From: Trichlorobacter sp.
Lineage (GTDB): Bacteria > Desulfobacterota > Desulfuromonadia > Geobacterales > Pseudopelobacteraceae
Direction of reading: 5' to 3'
DNA: 36,630 nucleotides
NCBI RefSeq assembly: GCF_030247655.1
Contig: NZ_JAOTRZ010000010.1
Span: forward strand, 1-36,630
The notes under the pieces were generated by a model, which had not been told where the DNA came from, did no database searches, and worked only from the letters and a program-made list of their open reading frames with translations. Position numbers and translations under genes: made by a program. Below, one piece after another: positions 1 through 10,700 of the stretch. Each line of letters starts with the position of its first letter. Within the stretch, counting starts at the first letter, position 1.

Positions 1-3000
1 TCAAATCCAGTATCCTTTGCCAGAATAGCAAGGCTCTCCTGACCATTATTGGCAATGACTACCGTAATGCCGGCCTGCCCCAGCAGGTCAAGCGCCAGTT
101 CCTGGTTCATATCGTTGTCTTCAACCGGCAGCAGGCGCGCCCCCTGCAGCTGACGCATAACATCAGCGTGGGTATCGGCCTTTTCCCGAGCGCGTGATTC
201 TGGTGCTCCCGCTGTACCCAAGGCAGCACCGATCGCTTCAAGCAGTGATGATGGCGTTACCGGCTTGGACAAAACCGCTTGCAGGTTGACGCCCTGTTCG
301 CCGGCGGATCCAAGCGCATCTTCCTTGCCGTATGCAGTCACCATGATGGTAACAGGCGCCTGGCTGCCCAGTTCATGTTGCAACCGCCTGACCGTTTCCA
401 CACCATCCAGATCCGCCATCTTCCAGTCCATCAGGGCGAGCTGATATGGCTGTCCCTTTTGCAGTGCTGCAGCAGCCATCTGCAGTGCCTGCTGGCCGCT
501 TGAGGCAGTAGCAACCGCGAGCCCGAAGCCGCTGGCCATGTCTGACAGAATCTCGCGGGCAGTCCCATTGTCATCCACCACCAGCGTACGCAGTCCCTGC
601 AGCTCTTTGGCAAGCGGCATGCGGCGCGGCATCGGCACCTGCTGCAGACCGAAGCGGGCATGAAAATGGAAGACCGAGCCTTTGCCGGCTTCGCTCTCAA
701 CCCAGATCCTGCCTTGCATCATCTCCACCAGATTCTTGGATATTGCCAGCCCAAGCCCGGTGCCGCCGTACTTCCTGGTGGTCGAGGCATCGGCCTGACT
801 GAACGACTGGAACATCTTGCCGCACTGTTCCGGGGTCATACCAATGCCGGTATCCTGTACCCAGAAATGCAGTTCCACCTCTCCATCACCCTCGGCAACC
901 TTTTCTACGCCGACAACGATCTCACCGGACTCCGTAAACTTGACCGCATTGTTGCCAAGATTGATCAGGATCTGCCCCAGGCGCAGCGGGTCACCGATCA
1001 GCGCCGTGGGCAGGTCCGATGCTGCATTGAACAAAAGCTCCAGTCCCTTGTCCTCAGCCTTGAGCCCCACCAGATTGGCAAGGTGGTCCATGACATCCTC
1101 AAGACGGAACTCCACCTGCTCCATGCTCAGCTTGCCGGCCTCTATCTTTGAAAAATCCAGGATATCGTTGATGATACCCAGCAGATTTTCCCCGGCACGA
1201 TGGACCTTCTCGACGTAGTTGCGCTGTTTCTTGTTCAGATCCGTCTGCAGTGCCAGGTGCGACATGCCGATGATGGCGTTCATCGGGGTACGGATCTCAT
1301 GGCTCATATTGGCCAGAAACTCGCTCTTGGCCCTGGTGGCCTCCTCGGCAACCTCCCTGGCGTGCTTGATCTCGTCTTCGGCTGCCTTCTGTGCCGTAAT
1401 ATCCTGGTAGGCGCCATACATGAAGCGGATGCTGTTGGTCTGCTCATCCCGCACCAGCTTGCCGGCGGCATGCACCCAGACAATAGTGCCATCTGCAGGG
1501 CGCTTGTAAGCATAGATCGCATCATAGTGATCATACTTCCCGTCAATGGCCCCCTGATACCGTTCCGCTGTCAGGTCAGCCGTCTCCTGATTCGCCTCCT
1601 CAAGGCGCGCAAACCATTCATCCTTCAGATGATAACGACCGTCCGGCCTGATCGGCTCACCCAGAATTTGGGCGGCCCGCTCCGACTGGTAGTAGTAGTC
1701 CGGGTCATGGTAGTCAACCACCCAGTAGCCGCTGTTGGTCAGTTCAAGCGCAATGTCCGAGAGGAAGTTTACCCGCTTGATCTCCTCCTCCATCTGTTTG
1801 CGTTCGGTAATATCCAGCACCCAGGCCATGACCCCCTGTTCCCCCTCATGCACAAACGGCATGTAGGTCACCAGATAATCACGCAGCTCGCCCCCCGTGG
1901 CCCGCAGCCGCATCTCCCGGTTCCGTATCGTTCCTTCACGGGCCAGATCATCAAACAGCTTCACCCGATCAGCAGGGTCTGCGTAGATGCCCGCCGCCGT
2001 ATCACCTTCCCGCACATCAAACATGCGGCGAAACTCCGGGTTGGTGTAGCGAAACCGGCCCTGAATCGTAAAGGCGGTACCAACCGGGCTGGTATCAAGA
2101 ATGCCCTGCAGGGTGGCCCGCTGTTCGGTAATTTCCTGGGTGGATGCTGCCAGATCCTTGAAAACCTGCGTGATCGGACGGCCGACATCAACCGCAATCC
2201 GTCGCGCCGCCAGAAGCCCCACCAGAATGATCCCGGCAAGCAGACCTGCCAGGGCCATGATCAGCTGGTTCGTCCAGGCAGAAAAATCACGTGCCGGCCC
2301 TGCAGTAGCAACGCGCAGCTCCTGATTCTTGAAGGCCAGCCGCTCAAAGGTAACAATCCATTCCTCCGTGCGCTGATTGTCATTCGCCGGTACCGCCACC
2401 TGGCCGGTGCCGCTGCCAAGTTTACGTAGCGCCTCGGCAATTGCTGTCAGACCGATCTTTTCAGGCGGCTGCAGCACCGCGCGTCTGATGCTCTCATCGT
2501 TGTCAAACCCGCCACCGCGCGGCAGTCCCAGCACCTTTCCGTCAGCAGTCAGCAGCGCCACACGGCCATGCTTCCCGTAGCTCATGGTCCGGGTAATCTT
2601 TGAAATGTCGCTCAGTAAAATATCAAAGGCGATAACGAACCTGCGCTGACTGCGCCGGTCGGTCCAACTCAGGGAGGCGGTAATGCCGGGGTCACGGGTA
2701 GTCTGAAAAATATAGGGGGCGGTCCAGTGGATCTTGCCTTCTGCAGCTTGAGAAACCACCTCACTGAACCAGGGGCGCTGGCGGGGGTCATAGTCCTGTT
2801 CAATACGTTCTTCAGCATTCAGCGTCCGGGCGTCACTCCAATGAAGCCAGCGCTGTGTTTTTGAGTGGCGGGGAATGTCGGTAATCCGGTTTTTCCATTC
2901 GGTTGGCGACTTGAGCAGCAGGATCTCGCGCCCCTCGTCAGTGGCAAGGTGCACACTGCTGATCACCCCATGCTCGCGGATGACCGGCATGAAAATCCGG

Positions 3001-3320
3001 TTGAAGGTGGCTGGATCATCCACATTGGCCAGACCGTTGTCAACCCAGTGGCGAGAAGTAAGCAGCACTTCCTCCAACTGGTTTGCCATGGTCTGCATAT
3101 GGGCGACAACGCGCGCCGATGCCTCCCGCCGCTCTGCCGCCGCGTAACGTTGTGCCAGCGGGCGGGCCTGCAGCAGGTAGAAGAGGGCAACCGCCAGTAG
3201 CGACACCGCCACCAGGGTAAGTGGCACACTCCAGCCAAGCCTGACCAGCAGCGTCTGGATACGACGCTCATTCAGTCGCTCAGCGTCCGGTGCAGCAGCT
3301 GTCGTACGATCAGTATCCAT
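1..3320 (-). CDS. Hybrid sensor histidine kinase with two receiver domains, 3' end outside the window
   Basis: Open from ATG at 3320 to the left edge (about 1106 codons, C-terminus missing). A GGAG sits 8 nt before the ATG. A first membrane segment lies near residues 29-50, a sensor region of about 300 residues (probably extracytoplasmic, Cache-like) follows, and a second segment lies near 348-372. Two PAS-like domains (about 390-510 and 520-640) precede a HisKA domain with phospho-acceptor His674 in an SHEIRTPMN motif. A HATPase follows with N box near 789, DTGIGM near 824 and GTGLGLAIS near 857. A first receiver has Asp965 in LMDWKM; a second receiver starts near 1058 (VEDND) and runs off the edge. 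It starts 42 nt after the TolC-type gene, so it may be the last gene of the secretion operon and could sense a cue linked to surface attachment; that role is inference. The signal and any separate response regulator are unknown. Confidence 0.9.
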   Translation of the reverse strand, partial: MDTDRTTAAAPDAERLNERRIQTLLVRLGWSVPLTLVAVSLLAVALFYLLQARPLAQRYAAAERREASARVVAHMQTMANQLEEVLLTSRHWVDNGLANVDDPATFNRIFMPVIREHGVISSVHLATDEGREILLLKSPTEWKNRITDIPRHSKTQRWLHWSDARTLNAEERIEQDYDPRQRPWFSEVVSQAAEGKIHWTAPYIFQTTRDPGITASLSWTDRRSQRRFVIAFDILLSDISKITRTMSYGKHGRVALLTADGKVLGLPRGGGFDNDESIRRAVLQPPEKIGLTAIAEALRKLGSGTGQVAVPANDNQRTEEWIVTFERLAFKNQELRVATAGPARDFSAWTNQLIMALAGLLAGIILVGLLAARRIAVDVGRPITQVFKDLAASTQEITEQRATLQGILDTSPVGTAFTIQGRFRYTNPEFRRMFDVREGDTAAGIYADPADRVKLFDDLAREGTIRNREMRLRATGGELRDYLVTYMPFVHEGEQGVMAWVLDITERKQMEEEIKRVNFLSDIALELTNSGYWVVDYHDPDYYYQSERAAQILGEPIRPDGRYHLKDEWFARLEEANQETADLTAERYQGAIDGKYDHYDAIYAYKRPADGTIVWVHAAGKLVRDEQTNSIRFMYGAYQDITAQKAAEDEIKHAREVAEEATRAKSEFLANMSHEIRTPMNAIIGMSHLALQTDLNKKQRNYVEKVHRAGENLLGIINDILDFSKIEAGKLSMEQVEFRLEDVMDHLANLVGLKAEDKGLELLFNAASDLPTALIGDPLRLGQILINLGNNAVKFTESGEIVVGVEKVAEGDGEVELHFWVQDTGIGMTPEQCGKMFQSFSQADASTTRKYGGTGLGLAISKNLVEMMQGRIWVESEAGKGSVFHFHARFGLQQVPMPRRMPLAKELQGLRTLVVDDNGTAREILSDMASGFGLAVATASSGQQALQMAAAALQKGQPYQLALMDWKMADLDGVETVRRLQHELGSQAPVTIMVTAYGKEDALGSAGEQGVNLQAVLSKPVTPSSLLEAIGAALGTAGAPESRAREKADTHADVMRQLQGARLLPVEDNDMNQELALDLLGQAGITVVIANNGQESLAILAKDTGF

Positions 3321-3362
3321 CACACATTCTCCGCATTGTCTGCAGCAGCGTAGAATAGATCA

Positions 3363-4685
3363 TCAAATCCCCTGACTTGGGTCCAGCAGCCCGTTGACCG
3401 CCATCAGATCATCCTCGCCAAGGGTACCCACAGCAGCCTTCAGCTTCAGTTGCGACATCACGGTATCAAAATAGGCCCGTGCCAGGTCACGCCGGGCAGA
3501 GTAAACCTGGTTCTCGGCATTCAGCACATCGATGTTCACCCGGATACCCACATCAAAGGCAGCCCGGTTTGAATCCATTGATTTGATGGAAGATTCCACC
3601 GCCGCACGGAGCGCCTTCACCTGGGCCAGCCCATTAACCGTTGAGAGATAGGCCTGCCGGGCCGAAAGTTCGGCTGCCCGCTGGGCAGCGGTCAGGTTAG
3701 ACTCGGCCGCCCGTCGGTTGGCTACCGCCTCACGCTGCCGGGATGTCACCACCCCCCCCTGGTAAAGCGGAATGGAAATCTGGATGCCGGCGGTCAGTTC
3801 ATCAGTCCCCTGACGGTGGCCGGAAGATAGCGTATCATTGTAGCCTTTGCTTGCCACAAAATCCACGGTTGGATAATGGCCGGCCCGCTGCTTGTCCACC
3901 TCGCTGGAGGAAACCTTAACATTCAACTGCTGCTGCTGGACCGCCAGATTGTTGGTGCGGGCATTCTCCAGCCACTGTTTGCTATCCAGCGGCTGCGGTG
4001 ACGGTAACGCCACCCCCCGGCGCTGCGGGGCAAGCTTGTCCACCGGCTGGCCGGTAATCAACTGCAATGCCTGGCGGCGGATTGCCAGATCGGTCTCGGC
4101 AGAGGCCACCTGAGCCAGGGCCAGATCATAGCGTGATTCAGCCTCGAACACATCCGTCTGAATGCCCACTCCCACCTCAAAGGCGTTGCGGGATCTCTGC
4201 AGCTGCGAATCAATTGCCTTCTGCAAGGCATGCACCGCCTGCAGGTTTTCAGAGGCATACAGCACATCAAAATACGCCTGGGCAAGACGCAGGATCAGTT
4301 CCTGTTCCGCCTGGCGGTAGACAAGATCCGCCTGTGACACCAGCAGCTTTGACTGATTAAACCCTACCCAGTTCTGCCAGCGGAAAAGCGGCTGCGTCAG
4401 GTTCAGGTTATAGCCGTAGCTGTCATAGCTGTTATGTGCTGTTGTATTGGCAGTCCGGTCTCGAACATCCTGATCATGCCAGTTCACGTTTCCGCTCAGG
4501 GTCACGCTGGGCAGCAATCCTGAACGCCCCTGGTAGTACTTTTCTTCAGCGGCGTCCCTGGTTGCCCGCGCTGCACTAAAGGTCGGGTCATTGACCTTTG
4601 CGGTCTGGTACAGCTGCGCCAGGTCGGCGCAGTAGGCAGTCGAGCTGATCAGCAGACCAAGCATAAGACAGGAAATCAGTTTCAT
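3363..4685 (-). CDS. TolC-family outer membrane protein of the type I secretion system
   Basis: 440 aa from the ATG at 4685. A longer reading exists upstream, but it would run into the adhesin gene, whereas this ATG begins a clear signal peptide (about residues 1-20, ending near AYC/ADL) and has GAGG 9 nt before it. The mature protein shows the two-fold outer membrane efflux protein pattern: long Ala/Gln-rich helices, LTQPLFRW and ISIPLYQGG strand segments in the two halves, and a NPTF-like (NDPTF) motif near the N-terminus. TolC-family trimers form the outer membrane channel-tunnel that docks on an HlyD-type adaptor. It lies 22 nt behind the giant secreted protein and in the same operon as its ABC/HlyD partners, so it is most likely the dedicated exit channel for that substrate. 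It is unrelated in position to the second TolC-like gene at 33520. Confidence 0.93.
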   Translation of the reverse strand: MKLISCLMLGLLISSTAYCADLAQLYQTAKVNDPTFSAARATRDAAEEKYYQGRSGLLPSVTLSGNVNWHDQDVRDRTANTTAHNSYDSYGYNLNLTQPLFRWQNWVGFNQSKLLVSQADLVYRQAEQELILRLAQAYFDVLYASENLQAVHALQKAIDSQLQRSRNAFEVGVGIQTDVFEAESRYDLALAQVASAETDLAIRRQALQLITGQPVDKLAPQRRGVALPSPQPLDSKQWLENARTNNLAVQQQQLNVKVSSSEVDKQRAGHYPTVDFVASKGYNDTLSSGHRQGTDELTAGIQISIPLYQGGVVTSRQREAVANRRAAESNLTAAQRAAELSARQAYLSTVNGLAQVKALRAAVESSIKSMDSNRAAFDVGIRVNIDVLNAENQVYSARRDLARAYFDTVMSQLKLKAAVGTLGEDDLMAVNGLLDPSQGI

Positions 4686-4707
4686 AGGCAAAAACCTCAC
4701 AGCAGAA

Positions 4708-7700
4708 TCACACGTTGTGGTGTGTTGGGTCATCGTGCAGTCCAAGGGCTGAAGCGTCGGCAACAGCAACGGTCGTATCATCATGGGTACTGTCGGGATG
4801 CGCGGCTGTATCCGTCAGCGGTTGATCATGATGCAGATCAAGCGTACCCAGTTCCTCCGGTGTCGGTGCCGTTGCAGCAGCAGCAGACAGATCGGCATGA
4901 TCCACCCCCGCCGCGGTCAGATAGCTGTCCAGCGGAGTGTCATGCAGTGCTGAATCATTGGTCAGTGCAGCGGAAGCCGCATGATCTGCAAACTGCATAT
5001 ATCCGGCCAGCGGATCCTGGTGCTGTATATCAACATTAACAACATTCTCTGTCCCCGGCATGCCATGGCTGTCAGGTTCAACATGCGGAACCGGATCGGC
5101 ATGCTGGGTAACATCTGCAGCGGCAGAATGATCCGCACCGGTTATCGCTACCGTGTCGTGGTGGGCCGGGTCCATGGCCGGCTCCACACCGATCATATCG
5201 TGTACGTATGTACCACCGCCATCGTCATCCGTAACGACCGCTGATTCATTGGTAAGTGCAGCGGAAGCCGCATGATCTGCAAACTGCATATATCCTGCCA
5301 GCGGGTCCTGATGCTGTGTATCAACATTAACGACATTCTCTGTCTCCGGCATGCCGTGACTGTCAGCTGCTGCCATCTCATGAACAGCATCATGGGTTAC
5401 CGGCTCAACATGCGGAATTGGATCGACATGCTGGGTAACATCTGCAGCGACTGAATGATCCGTGCCGGTTGGCGCAACCGTGTCGTGGTGGACCAGGTCA
5501 TCGGCGGAGGCCACCGCGAGTGCATCGTGGGGCGTTTGGCCAACGGCGCTGCCATCATCCGCAACAAGGGTATCGGCCGTGTCGATCGGCTGGTCGCCAG
5601 CGTTTTCATCGGCCTGGGGTGCGGGCGCGGGCGCCGGGGCCGGCGGCGGTTGCACATGCACGGTAAACGGCAGATCCACCGGGCTGCTCAGCGTGCCATC
5701 GACCAGCGAGCCGGTGAGCCGGATGTCCGCATCGCCCGTAAAGCCGGGCGGCGGGATCAGCACCGCGTTGGCGAGTTGGCTGCCCAGCAAGTGGATATCC
5801 GTACCCGTTTGGCCCGTGCCAAGTCCATTCACCTCGACACGCCAGTCAGCGCTGGGCAGGGTCAGGGCAAAGTCGGTGCCCAGTGCCTCGCTGCTGTCCA
5901 CGCCTAGTCCGCTGTAGTCGAGCGGCAGCGCAATGCCGCCGGCCTGCTGGGGGGAGACCGTGAGGTCATGCGCACTCATGGACATGTCCAGCACCGGGTC
6001 GACATGAATGGCGAGGTAGGCCGTTTGGGTGGCGGATTCGCCGCTGGCCTCGGTGGAGGTGGCCGTCACGGTCAGGTGCAGGGTGCCGGCATACTGGTCT
6101 GGCGCGGTGAGCGTGAGCCCCTGCAACTGGGCGGGGGTCAGCGTCCAGGTGTCGTCCGCGTTGTGAACGCCGGCGCTCAGGGTGGCGCCCTGCACCAGGC
6201 CGCTGATGACGATCGAGGGGGTCTCGCTGGGGTCGATGTCCAACTGCAAGCCGATATTGAGCGCGATGGCGCCGGCGTCTTCGTGGCTGGAGAGGTCGGC
6301 CACGGTCAAGGTTGGCTGCTCGGCCTCGGGGTGGATGGTGAGCTGCAGGTCGGTGGCGGTGCTGGCGGACTCGGTGCCGTCGGTGCTGGTGACGCTGACA
6401 TGCAGCGGGATCGTGCCGCTGAAGTCCTGCGGCGGCGTGAGCGCCAGGCCCGGAAGCTGGGCGGGTGTGAGCGTCCAGCTGCCGTCGTGGTTGTCGGTGC
6501 CGGCAGAGAGCGTTGCTCCAGCAGGGAGACCACTGAGGGTGACCGACAGGGTTTCCGAACCATCAGGCGAGGTCGCGGTGATCACCAGCGGCACATCGTG
6601 GTCTTCATACAGGTCCGACGACACCGCCTGTGCGGCTGACCCCGCACCGCCCGCGCCGCGATCAAGAAAAAAATCTGTATTGGCAGAGCCCGGGCTCCAC
6701 ATGTCCGCGGCTACCACATGCGGTACCAAGCAGCAGCGGACGGATGCATCAGTGGGCCCACCGAAGATCACCTCGATACGCTGCGCCCCCTCCAGAGCCG
6801 CGGGCGTCAAACCGGCAAAGGTCACCAAAGGGACACCCCCTATGTCTGTGATGACCTGAGGTGCGCCGGCGACATCCTGCCCATCGATGCGCATACCGGT
6901 AATCAGGGTCGGATCGACTCCCCCGTATGGGCTAATTCCCCATCGGTCAATATCGTCGAAAAAGTTGGAATCGAAAGTCAATTCATCATGGGTAAGACTG
7001 CTGCCATCCTTCCAAGTGAGTTCCGCCGTTGATGAGAGCTGCGGCGTGCTGCTTGCGGCCGCGGCTCCGGCTGAAACCGCCCCCAGGGCCACGCTCAGCG
7101 TCGGCGTATCGGCCACCGGCGTGATATCGAGGGCGGCATGGGCCGTAGCGGTGGCCGTGCCGTCAGTGACTTGGACCGTGACCGGCAGATGACTGCCGTC
7201 GAAGTTGGCGGTGGGGGTGAACACCCAGTCGCTGCCCTGTTTGGAAAATGCCCCGTATTGCGGGTCGACCGTGACCGCGCCGATGTGCATGACTGCACCC
7301 GCAGCGTCGTCATGGGCACCGACCAGTTGCAGCAGGTCGGCTTCGCTGAAGGTTTTGGCGGTGTCTTCCAGGGTAGCGCCGAGGTCGGCCGTTGTGGCGG
7401 ATACGCTGGGCCCTTCATTGCTGCCGGTGACGGTGATGGTGACATCGTGGGTGGTACCGTCTGCGGAAGTGACGGTGAAGACTTCCGGATGGGAGTCTCC
7501 TGCTGCGATGGCGTCCGCGCGGTCGTCCGGGGTGTAGGTCCACTGGCCATCGGCGCTGACGGAGAACTTGCCGTAATGGCCGGCGGTATCGGTCTGCGCG
7601 ATCAGGTGGTTTTCCCCGGCATCGGGGTCGGTCACGATCAATTGCCCGGATACACTCGAATCGTCGTCCGCCGTCGTCCCGGCCAGATCACCGGCAAAGT

Positions 7701-10700
7701 GGGCTTGGCCCGGATCACTGACCGTCACGGTAAATGGCAGGTCGATCGGATGGTGAGTACCGTCGTCAGTAATTTCTGCGGTGAGACGCAATTGCGCATC
7801 TCCATGGAAGCCTGGTGGTGCCTGAATATCTACCTGTGAGAGGTCTCCAACATATTGAGGCGGTATATCTACATGGAAAGGCCCTCCTGCATGCGGATTT
7901 TGCGGGTCAGCATTCGAGCCATCCGCGGCTTTTACTTGATAAAACGCATGAGCTACATAGACTACCCAATCGGCTGAGGGTAACTCGATACGAGCGGACA
8001 AGAATTGTTCGCCGCTATCCGTCTGGGAGCCAATCTGGATTGGCAGCTGAAACTCGGTACCAGCAGAAGTGGTCACATCCTGCATCGACACGGTCATATC
8101 CAATACCGAGTGAACAGTGCCACCCACATAACGCGTGGTAGTGGTCGTCTCACCCGTAGCCTCCATCGCCGTCGCAGTCACCTTCAGCGCATAGGAACCC
8201 GACCAGTTCACATCCGGCGTCAGCTTCAATCCCTGCAACTCTGCCGGTGTCAGCGTCCAGCTGCCATCCGCGTTATGCGTGCCGGCGGAAAGCGTCGCTC
8301 CGGAAGGCAGGTCTTGAATGGTGATGCTGAGCGTCTCACCAGCGTCATGGTGAACATTGACGTCGATATCCAGTGCTACAGCACCGGAGTGTTCCATCGA
8401 ATCCGCCAGATTCATCACCGACAGGGCCGGCTTTTCAGCCACCGGATCGACGGTGATATCAAGCTGCATGAGCTTGTCGGCCGTGAGCGTGTGGTCGGTT
8501 GACGTCGCCGTAACCGCCAGGTGAATGTCACCGGAAAAATCCGCTGGCGGGGTCATGATCAGCCCCGGCAGTTGGTCCGGACTCAGCGTCCAGCTGCCAT
8601 CCGCGTTGTGCGTTCCGGCAGAGAGCGTGGCCCCCTGCGGCAAGCCGGCCACCTGCAGCGCAAGGTGTTCAGAGGTATCCGGGTCGCTCAGGGTGATGTG
8701 CAGCTCGACACCGGTATCTTCGGGAATGCTGGCCGTGAAATGCGAGTCGGAGGGAGGACCCTGACGGTTGGTAATGGTTCCTTCCCGATAACCAGCTTGC
8801 GGGTCAGTCCATCCGGTCCATCCGGCCTGTTCATTTACATAGTCTTCGCCCACAGGTTGGCCAGGTACGTTGTAGAACTTTAGTGACCATGAAGTGGATG
8901 CATGCTGCGGATCGCTATGTGCCGCATCATCCTTGAAGATAAAAGTCACCTCCTGGCCCGGATGGTCGCTGAAGAGAAATGCGTTATTTCTATCACCTCC
9001 CAGATCGAGCACGGCCGCGCGACCCTCTGGCGTATCTTCTATACCCGTTACCTGAAACAGGTGTCCCATGATCATGACGGCTTTCAGGTCATCCACACAG
9101 GCTTGATCTTCGGGAATCAAATGAGCGCCCGTGCCAATCATGTCACCAAAATCTGTTGCGATGTGTGGGCCATACGCAGCCCCCGGACTTCTCATGACCG
9201 CTGTATCCGATGGCGCACCTAAAGCAGCGCTCATCTGCACGGCACCCAGGCTGATACCGAGCACCGGGGTGTCTGCCACCGGGGTGATGTCGATCATCGC
9301 GTGGCCGGTGGCCGTGGCAGAGCCATCGGTGACCTCGATGGAAATCGGCAGGTGGCTGCCGTCGTAGTTGGCCGCCGGGGTAAAGGTCCAGCTGCCGCTG
9401 GCCGCATCGTGGGCGAAACTGCCGTATTCCGGGCTGATGCGCACCGCGGCGACATGCAGCGCGTCGTGGTCGGCATCGCTGCCGCCCACCATTCGGATCA
9501 GGTCGGCGTCGGTGAAGGTCTTGGCGGTGTCCTCGGTCGTCGCCCCCAGATTGGCGGCGTGGGCGGCATCCACGGCCGTCACGGTCGGGCCGTGGTTGCT
9601 GCCGGTGATGGTGACGCTGGCGGTCTGGTGGATGGTTCCTGCCGAGGGGTCTGCGGCCTGTGCCATCTCGTACTGCACCTGCACCTGCTGTTGCTGGCCG
9701 TGGGCGAGGCTGCTGAACGCACTGCTGGTCGGATCAACCTGCAGGGTGTGGCCGTCGGCGGCCAGCGTGAAGCCGGCCGGCACTTGATCGGACCAGGATT
9801 GCCCACCGTCGGAGGAATACTGCACATGCTGCACTGCCGTGCCGGCGACGCTGCCCGAGAGCAGGTCGAGCGACGTGGCCGCCGTGCCATGTTGGGCTGA
9901 AGCGGTGGGTGTGTCCTGGTACAGCACTTCGGTGCTGGCATCGACGGCGGTGCCAAACAGGTCGGTGGCGTGGGCCGTGACGGCCCAGTCGTGGTTGCCA
10001 TCGACCAGCACCTGGCTTTGATCAAAGCTCAGACTCCACGCGCCGCCGGTCACCGTGGTGTGCAGGTCGAAGGTGTTTTCTGGGTGGTTCTTGTCGGCCA
10101 GGTGCAGGGTGATCGGCGTGCCATCAGGCAGGCCGACGGCCGTGCCGTGGATGGCGAGGTCAGTCGAGGTGGTCTCGAAGCTGCTGGTCGTATGCAGGGC
10201 ATTGTCGACCGTGGTGATCGCCAATTGCCCCGGCGTGGCCTTGATGTCGAGCTGGGCGTGGGCCTCAACCGTCGAGGTGCCATCCGTCACCTTGAGGGTG
10301 ATGTCCAGGTCGTCGGCGTGGAAGTTGGCGGCGGGCTTGAAGATAAAGTCGCCGTTGGGCTGCGGCGCGAAATAGCCGGCGCGTGGGTCGATATGAACCT
10401 CGGTGATGCTGAGCGCATCACCATCCGGGTCGGCGGCGCCCACCAGTTGCAGCAGTTGCGCCTTGGTGAAGGTGGTCTCGGTGTTGACGGCGATGTCAGG
10501 CATCGGCGCCGGGTGCGAGCCATCAGCGGCAACGGTGAGCACATCATCGACGGCGGTCACCGCCAGTTTGGCGTGTGCGTCGGTGGAGGTGGTGCCGTCA
10601 GTGACGGCAATGGTCAGCGGCACCTGGTCGCCATGGAAGTCGGCGGCCGGGGTGAAGGTCCAGTCGCCGGTGACGGCATCTTTGGAAAATGCACCAAATT

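Noticed and set aside
660-2429. Plus-strand open frames opposite the hybrid kinase
   Set aside because: The minus-strand frame encodes clear HisKA, HATPase and receiver motifs throughout; the plus-strand peptides have no recognisable motif.
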